Position numbers and translations under genes: made by a program
Shown here: positions 22,828 to 35,432 of the stretch, in pieces
How the letters are laid out: each line of letters begins with the position of its first letter
How positions within the stretch are numbered: the first letter of the stretch is position 1
The notes under the pieces: model-generated
What the model was told of the DNA's origin: nothing
What the model saw: the letters and a program-made list of their open reading frames with translations, nothing else
Databases searched by the model: none
Origin: Sparassis latifolia
Taxonomy: Eukaryota > Basidiomycota > Agaricomycetes > Polyporales > Sparassidaceae
Reading direction: 5' to 3'
Assembly: GCA_018466975.1 (NCBI GenBank)
Contig: CM031559.1
Coordinates: 248,001 to 312,000, forward strand
Length of the DNA stretch: 64,000 nucleotides

Positions 22828-25577
22828 GGCCTGACGGCTCCGATCACGCGGCCCCACGGGCGCATTGTGGCGATGTTCAAACGGGAACAGCACTGCATGA
22901 TGAGTAAGCTCGACAGACCATGCAAGGCTACTAACCATCTCAGCCTCTTTCAATCATTGATCAGATATCCCCTCAGCGCGGAAATCTATAATCAACTTGG
23001 TCAAATTATTAGCCTTCCGCCATGAACAGGCCGGAGTGGAAAGAGAGCTGACGGCGTGAAGCGGTTCCTATGCGTGTGTCAGAGCACAGTGCCGAATGCG
23101 AACAGGTGGTCGTTCATAATCCCACCTACGGCGACGAGTGGCCACGCTGAGCCCGACAGGATTTGCGAGTAACTGCAAGCGCGTTCAGCGATCTGGGGTT
23201 CGTAGCGTGGAATGTGCGATGCACGAATAGGACCATTTTGTACGGCCTTCGATGTCATTGGGCCGGATTACCGTGTACCGGGGAGATAGTCCCAGCTCTA
23301 AGGGTATACATGCCAGCCTGGACCACAGTATTGGCCCATTGCAATGCTATACTGCCGGCAGAACAGAATAAACAAACATATAACAGACTCAGTGAGTACG
23401 TATCAAACGGCGTGTGGTGAACATACTGCAGCTCGACAGTCACGTTTTGTAGAACCGCCGCTACGGGTGTCATATTACATGGCAACCGCAGCCTCAGTGT
23501 CGGGGATACAATCTCGTTGTATCGCTTCCACTGTGACTAGTGCATGACCAAATCAACAACCATGATCTACCGACAGAAAAATCGAAAACCTGATGATGTT
23601 ACGCCGCATGGAGGACTACACATGTCGATAAAGGATGCTATTCAACGTTCCAGGTGAGCAAGCAGAGAAGCATGGCCGAATAGCCGAATAACTCCCCGGA
23701 CCACGACAGAACGTATTCTAGAATGGTCATTGAGTCAAATTCAGAGCAGTGAACACAGTACTCACAACGTTCACATCTGGATGACCATGGTCGACAGTTT
23801 GAATGAGTGCACATGTCATCGGGTGATAGGATATTGCGACTTAGCATATCTACGAAGGCTAGGGAGAGCAGGCACGAAGATGAACCAGACAATGAAATGC
23901 ACGCTAGAGATATCGCCGATCTATAAGACACAGTGCCTCCGCTGCACGAAACGCACAACAGGGTGCGTCGCGAGTGATCCGCCTCTGCATACGTTGGGTA
24001 CGAATATGGACCATATTCATACCCAACGTACGCAAACCAAATATACTTGCCGCAGAACTAATGTGCTGTCAGCGTGAGAGTCAGAGTTGAGAGACACATG
24101 AATGAAAACCGAGGCAGTTGCATTGTCGTATCCTTCGGTAGAGAGCGGGACCTTGGGCAGGATAAACCATTGCTCTTTCGACTAAACAGACGACGAGCAG
24201 CGACACAACCAGTGTTTTCAGATGACTGAATGGGAAGTCAGAGAAATTGATCTGTGGGAACTTCAGAGATCGACAATAGTTCGCGGTTCTCTGCGTTGTC
24301 CAGAAAACCCGTTGTCGCGCTTCTGAGGATGGATTCAAACAGCAACTTCTTCGACTATGCTCCGCAACAATAAGTTGGGACATATATTCAAGGGGCAAAA
24401 AGACGCACTGTAGACTTTAGAAAGCTTCATGGCCGATTCCACCGAACTTTTCCTGCAACCATACTTGTAGGCCCCGGGCCCCTTTCAGCTCATCTTGTAT
24501 CCATCGATTTGCATGCCGACCCGAGAAGTTACTGAGGCATATAATCAAATTAAGCGGCAATTCCTGTCCACATGGACAGGAAATGCGATGATGGCATTGA
24601 AGGAAAAGCGTAACCTTACGTAACCATATTCAGACTCGGGGGTCCACCCGTTCACCGTCTGAGCTGGCTGTTCGTCACAGTCTCGTCGCGCCTCGTTTGA
24701 CCTGTTTACACTGGCCAGGACGTATTTGTGGAAGTACTAAATTTGTTCTATAAACATGTGGGATGCAGGAGTACTGTAATGGCCGTCGCAAAGATATACT
24801 ACTGGTATGTAGCACTACCGTGACGTCTTGGATACCCCATCGCAAAGCCTCGCATGGATTGATCGTCCCCGTTTCGATGTGGGACAGGTTGTGCGCTGGC
24901 AAATATGAATGTTTCTATCGCACTAAATCCTTTTACGGACCTCCAGCGTGTTGATGGATGAATGATGACAGCTAGTTGAACATCTTGACCTCCTGCGTTC
25001 TCCCACCGATGCCCCCTCTACTGTTGATGCTAGGATACGGATTGCACTTCAACTCCAGGCTGAGGATTTTAGAGCCTCTGAATCTTCACTCCTCCGACTC
25101 CTCCGATCCGAGTAGGATCCATTATCTCATCATTCAGTGTCGAAGCTGCATGATCTCACCACGTCTGAACTCTTGACTTGGAATGATGACACTACTGGTC
25201 AATCCTAGGGGTTCACGTTAACGTGGTGGTGAGTGAATACATCGATGCTTTTTTGCATTCGATGATGAGCTTCAGATTGGATAGAGAAAACTTACGTCTA
25301 CAACCCTGGTGATGGCCACCCTTGATTGGTCTGCATGGAATTCTGTGAACCTCCAGCGGCCATGGACTCTGAAATACCCCAAGGCACACTCCACCGGAGA
25401 TGCCCGCGCTCGCACACGCGTCGCTCAGCCGCAGACCTATGCACCGCCTCGGGGAGCACCTCGGTCAGGCGTACGCTGATCTCCTTTCCTAGCTACAGGG
25501 AATGATCGGTTCTCATGGTCATGATCATCAGATTCGCTGAAGCGACCGTTCTGACCGCTCTTTCGAATCCCTTTTTA
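22828..25577. other. Intergenic, no gene recognised, holds two small palindromes
   Basis: About 2.8 kb. It contains a 41-nt near-perfect palindrome at 23990-24030 and a 22-nt hairpin at 24561-24582 (10-bp arms around CA). ORFs are short, with no family features on either strand. Confidence 0.5.
23990..24030. repeat. 41-nt near-perfect palindrome
   Basis: Arms 23990-24009 and 24011-24030 (20 nt each) around a single A. They differ at one position, C versus T, again a transition. Confidence 0.8.
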
Positions 25578-27204
25578 ATGGTTTCTGTTCGACATTGCTC
25601 TCCAACCATCCATGCGGTCATGGCCCTTGCGTTGTACCAGCAAGAGTGAGTATCGGCCCTTTCAGCTAGATGGCTGGCCAATGATACCCTGTTCTAGCTT
25701 TCGGGCCGCTGCAGGCTATGCCTCCGCGTTCGGTGAGTCTGCAGATTCATACACTTCCATATGTCATTCACCAGAGTCCCAGTGGTGATCTTTTACGACT
25801 ATGGCCTTACATTCGCGCGCGAGGTGCACACCATGTGGGGTGCAAAGCGCAAGTACACCTTCGCCACCATACTCTTCTACATCGTGCGCTACGCCGGTCT
25901 CCTGTTCGTCATACTGGTCATGCGCTCCACATGGTCGACAAAATCACATCTGGTCCGTCCTGTCCATTTGTCTCACTGGAGACCTCCGTGAGCTGACTAA
26001 CCGTTGTACAGACGTAAGTCACATCTGGCATTATTCCAGAGGATCTGTATGGCGGGTCTGATGCAGCAGATAGATGTATTGTCATAGAGAGGGTCCAGAT
26101 GGCGCTCAATATCCTACTCATGGCAGCCGTTGCAGGTAAGCTCTCTATCAAATATATATCTCTTTCTGTGTGCATATGAGTTCCCGCAGTGTTCTCGGCG
26201 ATGCGCGTCTACGCGCTGTACTTCGGCAATTACTTCGTGTTTGGCATCGTTCTTCTCCTTGGACTGACAAATCCCATTCTCACTATGGTAAATCATTGCT
26301 GATATGAAACCTAAAGTCGTTTAACTTCTAAGGATAACGCGTGTTTAGTATATATCCATCATGACCGAGCCTCAAGTCGCCGTCCTCTCGCCGACGCTGA
26401 ACTCCTGCGGGATGATGCCGAAAATAGCTCCCGGGCCATTCGAAAAGTGCGCCCGTTTCATTTATTATCTTCATATTTTCACTGATCCTTCCTCCTTGTT
26501 GCAGATGTACGTGTCTGCACTGCTGACTATTCGTCTCGCACTGATATTGCGTTCCGGCCTAGTATTCATGGGCACCCGTGCATGCTCCATCGTCGCCGAC
26601 GCCGTCGTGGTCATATTGACGTGGATGAAGACCCTGCACTATCGCAGAGCTGCTATGCGAGCGAATGCGCGGATGTCTGTCACGACTGTACTCCTCAAAG
26701 ATGGTGCGTGCGTTCTTATCGTTTCGCTCTGCACCAGAGGATGACATGTGTATCCCAGGTACCGCATTCTTTTCGTGAGTAGACCGTGTACGAGCCATAT
26801 GCAGATGCTGATGCCTACAGCTCTCTTCTGTTCCTCAACGTGTTTGCCTTGGGTATCGGTCAAATCGCCGACGTAAGTCTCACGTCTTCTTACTAACTAC
26901 TTGTACTAACCTCGCACGCAGCTCATTGTCGTGATGACAACCTGGACCACCGTGTAAGTTCCCCTTCTACGACCTCTATTCATTCCATATCCTTCGTCCC
27001 CTACACTCGCGTACCACTGATAACGTTTCTAATCGTAGCGTCACCTCTATCCTCACATGCCGATTCATGCTTGACCTTCGCGAGGCGGCGAGCTCGTCGG
27101 ATCCGTCCGGCCTCTCGCGGACGATCCCTTTGTCAGCGATGCCAGTTGGGATCGCCTTTGTGGAGGCAAGCAAGGACGTGGGGGAAGACACTTACGCAGT
27201 TTGA
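25578..27204 (+). CDS. DUF6533 multi-pass membrane protein
   Basis: Basidiomycete-specific seven-helix family of unknown function. ATG 25578 gives a short first exon (MALALYQQD near its end). The next exons give FRAAAGYASAF and VPVVIFYDYGLTFAREV, then HTMWGAKRKYTFATILFYIV, which is the DUF6533 signature (YDY...REV...MWG). Further hydrophobic helices follow: ALNILLMAAVAVFSAMRVYA, FGIVLLLGLTNPILTM, TRACSIVADAVVVILTW, SSLLFLNVFALGIGQIAD and LIVVMTTWTTVVTSIL. The tail after CRFMLDLREAA is soluble, ends GEDTYAV and stops at 27202-27204. About ten GT-AG introns are required; one early junction (25975-26070) is uncertain. The acceptor choice CAG/AG near 25775 fixes the frame. The gene looks intact. 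Ligand or role unknown. Confidence 0.8.
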
Positions 27205-28606
27205 GCTGGCGCTGGGCGTCACTATGTTGGTCGCTGGTTTTTTTTTGTTCCTGTCAATTGTCCTCGAGGGCGGAGCCATATGGTAGACAAAGAACTACTG
27301 CAGCTATATGTAGTATGTACGAACGGGGTGTCAAATAAAACATGGTGCCTGTGTGAACACAGGGCTTTCAGGACGAGGGTAAAGGGGGCCTGTGGGGGTT
27401 ATTTTCCCGTGGGGGGTTTCTGAATAGACTCATCCCTTTCCCTAAATTTCCTTACTTGCAATAGCTGACGAAGTATTTCTTACGTACCTGAGCTGTATTA
27501 TCAGCGTCATCAGTTAAATTTACTCATTTTCTCGTCTTCTGAATCCGGCATCATCATCACGGAACTCAAGTGAGTTCTAGGCTCGGCCCAAGGTGCATCA
27601 AATCTCGCGTCGGTCACGATCACGCGCAACACCGTCACCGTGAGCAAGCTCACGCCTCCGTGCTCAAGCATCAACGTGTCCATCATATACAGAGGAAGGT
27701 ATGCCTTTCAGTTCTTTTCTGTGCCGTCTGCTGACCGTCTACCACGCGAACAACTTGAAGCCAACCTGAAGCTTGAAGAGTCTCCAGCCACAGGAGATGG
27801 CAGGAGGAAAGGTGAAGACTGGGAAACGATGTAGGCGCGCCCGCTGACAATTTTTCACTCAAAATACCATCTACTCAAAAGAGACGTAGCTCCTGTTGAG
27901 GAGCCTGAAAACGCACGTTCACCCTGTGAGATATCGCTAGGTCATGCCTAGTGTTAGCTAGCGCTGACGCAATCTCGACGCCTTGGATGATTTTGTTTTC
28001 GAGTCGCCCCTGCGGCATTCGCTCTTCTGTCGCTTTTTGGTCTCTCGGACTCCTCTCTCACGTTCGACATATAACCCATCGTCGCCTGTCATCGTGTCAC
28101 CGATCTCGGTTCCTCCACCTCCGGCTGTCTCCAGCTTCCACGCGTGCTTGCACACATGAAGCGGACCTGTTCGACACTTATATACTGCCTTGGCCCGAGG
28201 CCGCTAGCGCAGCCTTTGAAATCCGATGTTCGATATTTGGGTGTCCCGCAACTACTGTCCTGGCATCTGCATCGTGCGTACGGTCGGTGCCGCTCGTGGT
28301 GGTGAATTGTCCGGCGGAGCTTGATATTTCGATATATGGGCGCGGAAAGAGCGCCAGCGTGCTCGTGTCCCTTCCAGGGCGAGCACGCGCAGAGTGCTGT
28401 CCTCATCCAGACTATCGGTGAGCTGCATCCTCTGTTTGCGCGGTCACCGACCTGAAATTTCAATTGCTCAGATCCATCTATGTGCGCTTGAGGGTCCACA
28501 AACTCCGCAGTTCCGTAAAGGCTCTAGTACTCACGTGCCATTCGAGGGATAAACCTTAAAACCTCGGTGCGGCGTCGGTGCCAACCACTGACTCTCCGCT
28601 GTAGGA
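27205..28606. other. Intergenic, no gene recognised
   Basis: About 1.4 kb with a G-rich stretch at 27375-27420 and short unassigned ORFs. The right end should contain the promoter of the SRPK-like kinase gene. Confidence 0.45.
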
Positions 28607-30335
28607 ATGAAAGCAAGGCGCTCAGTTCTGGGGTCATTCGTGAAAGTTAGGAACCAGTATAGGAACTTACAGCTGAAGCCTCCTCTGTTTCTTCGCCACA
28701 GCTCCTCCTCCCACTCACGCGAGTCGCATCCCGTGATGTCCAACAAGGTCGTCCAGAACCCTTCGTCTCTCGCCGCCCCGGAATCCACAGGTACCCTCAC
28801 TGCTGCCGTAGAGGATGCTGCTGTGGTCGTCGAATATCCGGAAGAACCTGTCGGCATTCCAGCAGCACTATTACCCTCGGATGTCCCAGCTTTCATGGAG
28901 GTTCACATAGGGGACGAGATCGGACCACAGGGTCGTTACGCAATAGTACGCAAGTTGGGATATGGATCGTTCTCAAGCGTTTGGCTCGCTCGCGATGTGT
29001 CCCGACAGTACGTGTGCTGTAGTGCTGCTCGTAAGTCTCCACTCGTCGTCACTGATTTCCCTTGTGTTGGATAGGTCTGCATCCTCTAAGCATGTAGCTA
29101 TCAAGATCCTCACAGGGCAGGCTACAAGGCTCGTTCATACCGGGATCATTAGAGAGGCACGCGTTCTTCAATATATCAATCTTCGCTCCAAGTTCAGGCA
29201 TGGTGGGGACAAATGCGTTAAGCTCTACGACACCTTCATCTGTGAAACGGCAAGGAACGATACTGGTCCACACCAATGCTTAGTTACAGAAGTTCTTGGG
29301 ATGGATCTCAATCACTTCCGCGATCAATATCCGGGGAGAGCTCTACCATTGCCACTATTGAAGCTTTTATTGCAACATCTTCTGACCAGCTTGGACTTCA
29401 TACATTTCGGGTGTACAGTGACGCATACGGGTGAGCAAGGATAATTCTATCAATCTTGGAGATGCTCAAGCGCGATTGTAGATTTGAAGCCCGACAACAT
29501 CATGCTCGCCTCTCCGTTTTCGGATGAGCAGATCATGCGAATCCTGAAGGAGGACCCTCCTAAGTACTATCCTCCGGTGTTAGTTTTAGGCCGCGAAGTG
29601 CGACCCATAGTCAGCCAGCCATTGCCAGCACTGCAAGTGCCCATGGATCAACTGGTTTTCAAGCTTGCCGACTTCGGCCACGGTGAGGCTGGCGCTTTTA
29701 GGTTGCAGCACTACTTATTCAGCCGTGTCGACAGCCCAGATCTGCGAGGAGGAAGTGACGAACGATATCAGTCCTAGAGCGCTCCGTGCCCCGGAAGTTA
29801 TTTTGCAGTGCGGATGGAACTTCAAGGTCGACGTGTGGGCCGTCGGATGCCTGGTGCGTCGCAAGCACGTTCTCTCGTCATCCATGTTTCTTCTTGAACG
29901 AGCATCTCCGTCAGACGTTTGAGCTGTTGACTGGGTCACAGCTGTTTACCCCCGAAGACAACGCTGCCGAAGGCACTCACTGCGGACGATGATCACCTGC
30001 TGCGCATCATGAAAATCCAGGGATGCCCGTTCCCCACGGAATTTCTGGCTGAATCCCATAATCGGGACCTATTTCTGAATGCGGACGGTGAAGGCTGTCT
30101 TATGCGGTTTACTCGTCGATGTGCTGACGCTGGTGTCCACGCAGGTACACTGATTCGTATACCCTCGAAGAGCGATGCTAGGACGATTGCTGAACGCATA
30201 CGCGACTCAAAGACTGTGGAGGACTCTCGCAAGCTAATGAATGCTGCAGCATTCATCGAGAGGTGTCTGCAGTACGTCCCTGAAGACAGGCCGGACCCCA
30301 TTGAACTCTTGGAGGATCCGTGGCTCCAGGGATGA
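28607..30335 (+). pseudogene. SRPK-like serine/threonine kinase with a 1-nt frame break
   Basis: Kinase of the SR-protein kinase type. ATG 28607 adds a basic leader (FLRHSSSSHSR); ATG 28733 (MSNKVVQNP) is the alternative start. Exons give GRYAIVRKLGYGSFSSVWLA (glycine loop), SKHVAIKIL with the ATP-binding Lys (29090), CLVTEVLGMDL, then an intron inside HT/DLKPDNIML (catalytic Asp near 29485), KLADFGH (near 29680), RALRAPEVILQCGWNFKVDV and WAVGCL/TFELLTG. The large insert between DLKPDN and ADFG is normal for SRPKs. After FTPEDNAAE (near 29970) the frame ends at TGA 29990. The rest of the C-lobe (DDDHLLRIMKIQGCPF to VPEDRPDPIELLEDPW) continues in another frame to the stop at 30333. No GT-AG intron fits, so one extra base near 29969-29972 is the simplest reading: a true lesion or a base-call error. 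Confidence 0.8.
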
Positions 30336-33300
30336 TTGATCGGCGGCGGGTAGGTCGAGTCGAGTGTTGTTGTGTACTTTGCCGTCTCTGTGTCTGGGAA
30401 TGTTTGCACTGTAACCCCTGCTTTCAGGAAACTTGTGTTTTTTTGCCAACCTCCGTGTGCATCCAGGACATCTGCAAGGTTTTTTTAAACCTACGACACA
30501 CTCGCCTCCCACCCCGCCGTATTACCGGGAAGCGTTAGAAGCGTGGTGTGAACAACGCTGGTGTAGGCGTGCGAACGGGGCATGCCTGCATACACCACCA
30601 TTTGCGTTTGAGATCTGACAGACTATTTATTTACGAGATCGGATAACAGTTGATGAATATATCTGATTGATTTCATGCTGACATTTCTTCGAGATTGCGA
30701 GCAGAATATTCAATACTGGATGGGGGATCCCCCTGGTCGCTGGTTTGCGATGCGGGGAATCAGGATAATAGCGTGGATTCGGTTTCGCTCCGTTTGTGTA
30801 CTCGAAAACATGGCCGTGTGCATTCCATCTAGCTATGCGCGGTGCGCACAGAACTTCAGGATTTCATGAATCTGGATGAAGAAGCATGAGTGCGTTGCTT
30901 CTGGAAGACGAAGCCTGTCAAGATCGTCGACATCGTTGATTGCCAGCCAATCATGAGGAAGTTTTGAATTATTTGAACTTTCAGTTGTGGATTCGCTCAC
31001 TGTATTAATCGCGTCGTGTGTTAAGTTCCCTGCTCGCTGAGTCCAATCTCGTGTGCATCTTTGAGAATTCAGGACAACGATGACGAAAGAGAAACAGCAC
31101 GACATATTTGATGTCCTCTTTCAACGCATTTACATTCGTCGAGTATGAATGGCATCTACATTACACGGAGAAAGAAGATGGTCGACTCCCGAGCACTTGG
31201 ATGACAAAGAAGGTTTGCTGCGGATCATACAGAGCAAGTGACAACGGAAGCTTGCCGCGAATCATGCGGAACAATTGGATAGGTGCGATTGGCGCCATAG
31301 TGGCTGGTAGGGTAGGTGGCTATTAGGTGGACGGAAGATCAGAGAATGCTCGTTGGCATCGAAGGACGACGGCGGCACCAGCTGCTCCGAATAGTGGTGG
31401 TGGCAGATAGGCGGAATCTCTACACACCGAATAGACCATCTGCTAGTGATATCCATCGGTGATGAGCTTGGGGAACGATTGGTGGGTAATAATCAAGTGA
31501 CATTTGGCACTTTGATAAGCCAGTGGCCATGCGAGGCGTCCTCCGCGATGTACACAAGTGGAAGACGTCCGCCAAGTGTATGGCCCCGACACTAACAGAA
31601 GCCCGGAACGGATATGATCGTGGCAAGAACAACTGGATCTCTGAATGTGAGCTTGATGGTACTCCAGGCTGTGACCGCTATTGCACTTGTTTCAATGGGA
31701 GGCCGGGCCACGATAGGCATCGTGCGTGTCTGTGCATATTATTGCGATACGCTGGCCAGCATCATCGTCCACGTTTCATAAAGAACGTTACGGAACAGAC
31801 GTATCAGCGAAGAAGATTAATATCGGGCGAAATGAACTCACAGAAAGGTCGGTATGGGACCTTCTTCTTCTGTATACTGCGACCTCCAGAGTCTCTTCGT
31901 TCAGCACGAGAAACCCTCTGAGACGCTGATACGCATAAAGTGCGCAGAACGCAACTTTTTGGTGGAGTCGCGGTGTTGAAATGTATAGAGCTAATGTGTG
32001 TAATGCGACGACGTCCAGGGCAAAGTCTTTTCTTCATGTTGAACACGGGGGAAATCGAAAGGTCTGAATGAACTAAGTGTGGCAGTTGAATATGAAGTCA
32101 AGCAGATGTCGTGTCGCGTTCCTGTACAGAGGCAGTGAAGTAGGGGAGTAGAGAGAAGTAAACCACGGTTTATGTACGAGCCTGCGTGCCAGACAACCGC
32201 ACGTACAATAGAAATGATTAATTTGGCTGACACAAGTTAACGAATTCACCGTGGCCAGCCCATTTTGTCAGCTCGATGAATGTCACCACAGCGGCTGAGC
32301 AACACAACCGTGCCACGTTCAACTGCAACCATGCAGTCAGTTGTTAGGTAGGTGGCACCAATAAACCGGGACGGGTCGGCACCATTCGCCAGACGTGCCC
32401 GGAGTGCGCAGAGATGATTCAAGGTTGCCTAGCATGACTTATCGGAAGCTGAAATTAACATTAATAACAACACAAGAAGGGAAGAAGATGGAGGATGCTC
32501 ACCATGTAAGTGCACCTGCCTGCACGAAAGGCACCCAACTTTCCAGGCATGATGGTTATGTCTTCTGTAGTCAAAAATCCTGTCTCAGACTCAAAGAGCT
32601 GACTCGTAACGTGTTGAGCCCAACGTGTTGTGCACGCCCACACAGAATTGAAGGCGAGATAAGACAGCGAAAGATCACATCGAAACTCGCACAGAGACAT
32701 AATTGTCTATTCCGGTCCAGACATGCTGTAGGAATCAAGAGAGCTGTTGGAGTCGGGATCAGTGTACTAACCCAGAATGCCATAGCTTACATATGTACGT
32801 AGAATCAACCCATTCGACCATGCCTTCCAGATGTGAGTCCGCACGAAGTTCAAGGTGGAATGCAAAATCTTCCAGAAATTCAGCAGAGCTCAATCATTTC
32901 ATGCACAAGGGTACAATAAAGTAAAGTTTTGAGGAAAGTACGAACACTTCCAGCAGAGCCACAACTGGCAGACGTCACCAGATGTCACCGTGATGGTCGT
33001 CTGAGATCTGAGATCTGACATAGGGCATGACGCTAGCCGTGGGGTTAGGGTTGTAGAAACCTCTCTGCAATGCGGCGGCGGCCACTGTCTCGTCGGCGGT
33101 GTCATCGGTGTGCTCCTCAGTCCTAGTACTCTGTGATCCAATTACTCTGCACATACTGTGGCTGTACTGGTATCTCCACTGGAGTCTGAAGACACTGAGA
33201 ACCTATGCTGACCGGAAGTCTGACGCAGGGGCCTGAACGGCTCACGCCCCTCGTCGTTACTATGATAATTTTCGAACAACGAGGCTCAGTGTCGGCGGTC

Positions 33301-35252
33301 GCCACAGCCAAGCCTAAATCTCATCTTCAAACTTCGTATGTCCTTCCTTCATATCTGACATATCTGACATCATCCAGTCAGAGAATGGAACAGTAAGTAG
33401 CTGCTCGAGACAATGTGGCTGTTGAATGTCCTCATATGGGCTTGACTTTATCTTATTCTGGCTTTGTAGTGTCAGATCGCATGTGACTCATGCCATTGTT
33501 TGATGCAACATTTTGCCGCCAAGATGGACCGGCGAGATATATAAGACGCTTTCTCACTCGTCCCTCGAATGACCCGCTTCTCACTCTTACTCCCAACACA
33601 CCCTTACGTTCGACGCCTTCTCCGCTTCAGCATGAAAACGCGACTACCATCTATGCTTTGCACACCGCGATCGCACACGTTAGACGTATCAAAGGGCAAT
33701 CTATGGAGAGCGTCAGTTTTAACATCCACTGGATGTTGTTCTCCACTGACACATTCGAACGCTCCACCTTCAGTTGACGTAGAGACTTGATGTCTCATGT
33801 TTATGGGCGCGTGGTCGCTGTCAGGCGAATGAAGACCCACAGAGTTCCCAGTGACGCTCCAGCCGCATGGGAGAAGATGGATAGGAAGTAGGCGACATAG
33901 CTCTTCGCGTTGCCGCTCACCTCTTCAACCATGCTGGTCCTACTTCTGGTAGGAAAATGTGGCCAATTCGTTCGGGAACTGGTCTGACCGCATCAGGCCT
34001 CCAGACTCTAGGATCGGAGTTCTTGAAGAGAGTTGCAAACGAGGCGATGGTGTCATCAACAACGCTAAACGCAGCCTGTTTCAGGCAGGGTGCCGCCACT
34101 GATTCTCAAGTAGCAGAAGCACTCCGTCTACAAGTGTCTGCTCGCCCACAACGGGTCAGGTGCCTCGTTAGAAGCTGTGGCGCGTCCGGCCACTTCGACT
34201 GCGGATATTATTCGTGAGGCCAAGGTTGTGTTCCTACGCGTTTTCTCCCATGTGTTCCGCCGCCCCTCGTCGCCGCGTGCACGGACATTCGAATGCCCAG
34301 CGTCTGTCTACTATGCATCGGGGCTCTCGCGTCGTGGTAAATGCGCATCTGTCGTCCAGCTTATAGACTATGCATCGTACGGCCACATTTCCGGAAGATG
34401 CCTACACCATCCGAACATACTCCCGCGTAACGGGTGTACGAAGACTACAAACCGTGCATGACACACGACCCTGCGTTGTTCTCATCGTACCGTCCCAGCC
34501 GAAGCCGACTCCTTTATAGTGCTCACGAAGGTGCATCAGATGGAATCCGATGCGTTTTCTCTGACTTTCGCCTCCACTTATTTTGGGGAAGCTGTCCCTG
34601 GTGAGCGCAATGTCAGGATGTCAGGGACGTGCTCCATTTTCTGGATACTATCACCAGCCAACCTGAGTTCCAAATTGTCGGTCCCGAGTTCCAAATCGAC
34701 ACTTGTTCCCAGTGTAGACTGGCATCATCCTCGACGTAGTCTGGGCCAACGACACGTCTCGCTATCTTGCATTCACCCACAGCAGTGCAGTCCTCACCGG
34801 GCCTATGTCCAACATCTCTTCATGGTCGTCCTAGGCGAATAGCATCTGAAGCTATTCTTCACACCTCACTCACAACCGTGGCGCAATCTGACCACAAGTG
34901 TGGCGTTCGCACACCCAATGCTGCACCTTCGGATACGAATGCTTCATGCAGAGTAGCCCGATGCCCGTGGTGAATCATCTGGTGGAACACCCCCGCAGCG
35001 GTTTGAGATGGAGCTACTATCTTATCAAGGACATTTACCATCGCTTGATAGGTTCGTCTCTTTGCACGTCATCAAACTCATTTGGGTCGCTCTACTCTTG
35101 GTAGTCCTTCGCTGTTGTGACCTTGTGGATCTGGTCTGAGGTGTTGCACCGTGAATCGTTCATTCCTATCCAATCACTCTCCAAAGCCCGTGAGCAGTAG
35201 CCAGTTGTTCATTTCTGATCTCCGTTTTCACTCACTTGGGTTGAAAATTCTA

Positions 35253-35432
35253 GTCCCGTCTACACCAATTAGCAACCATTAACTCTGCGGTCCCATCTAC
35301 ACCAATTAGCAACCGTCACTCTGTGGCCCCGTCTACACCAATTGGCAACTGTCAATCTCTGGTCCCATCTACACCAATTAGTGACCTGTACTCTCTGGCC
35401 TCGTCTACACCAATTAGCAACTGTCAGTCTAT
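35253..35432. repeat. Minisatellite, five units of 35-37 bp
   Basis: Five head-to-tail units (37, 36, 36, 36 and 35 nt) share the core TCTACACCAATTAG and diverge in the second half. No ORF runs through it. Confidence 0.92.

Noticed and set aside
25550..25580. TTCGAATCC resembling a tRNA B box
   Set aside because: No A box, acceptor stem or anticodon arm could be placed around it. No convincing tRNA gene was found elsewhere in the window.
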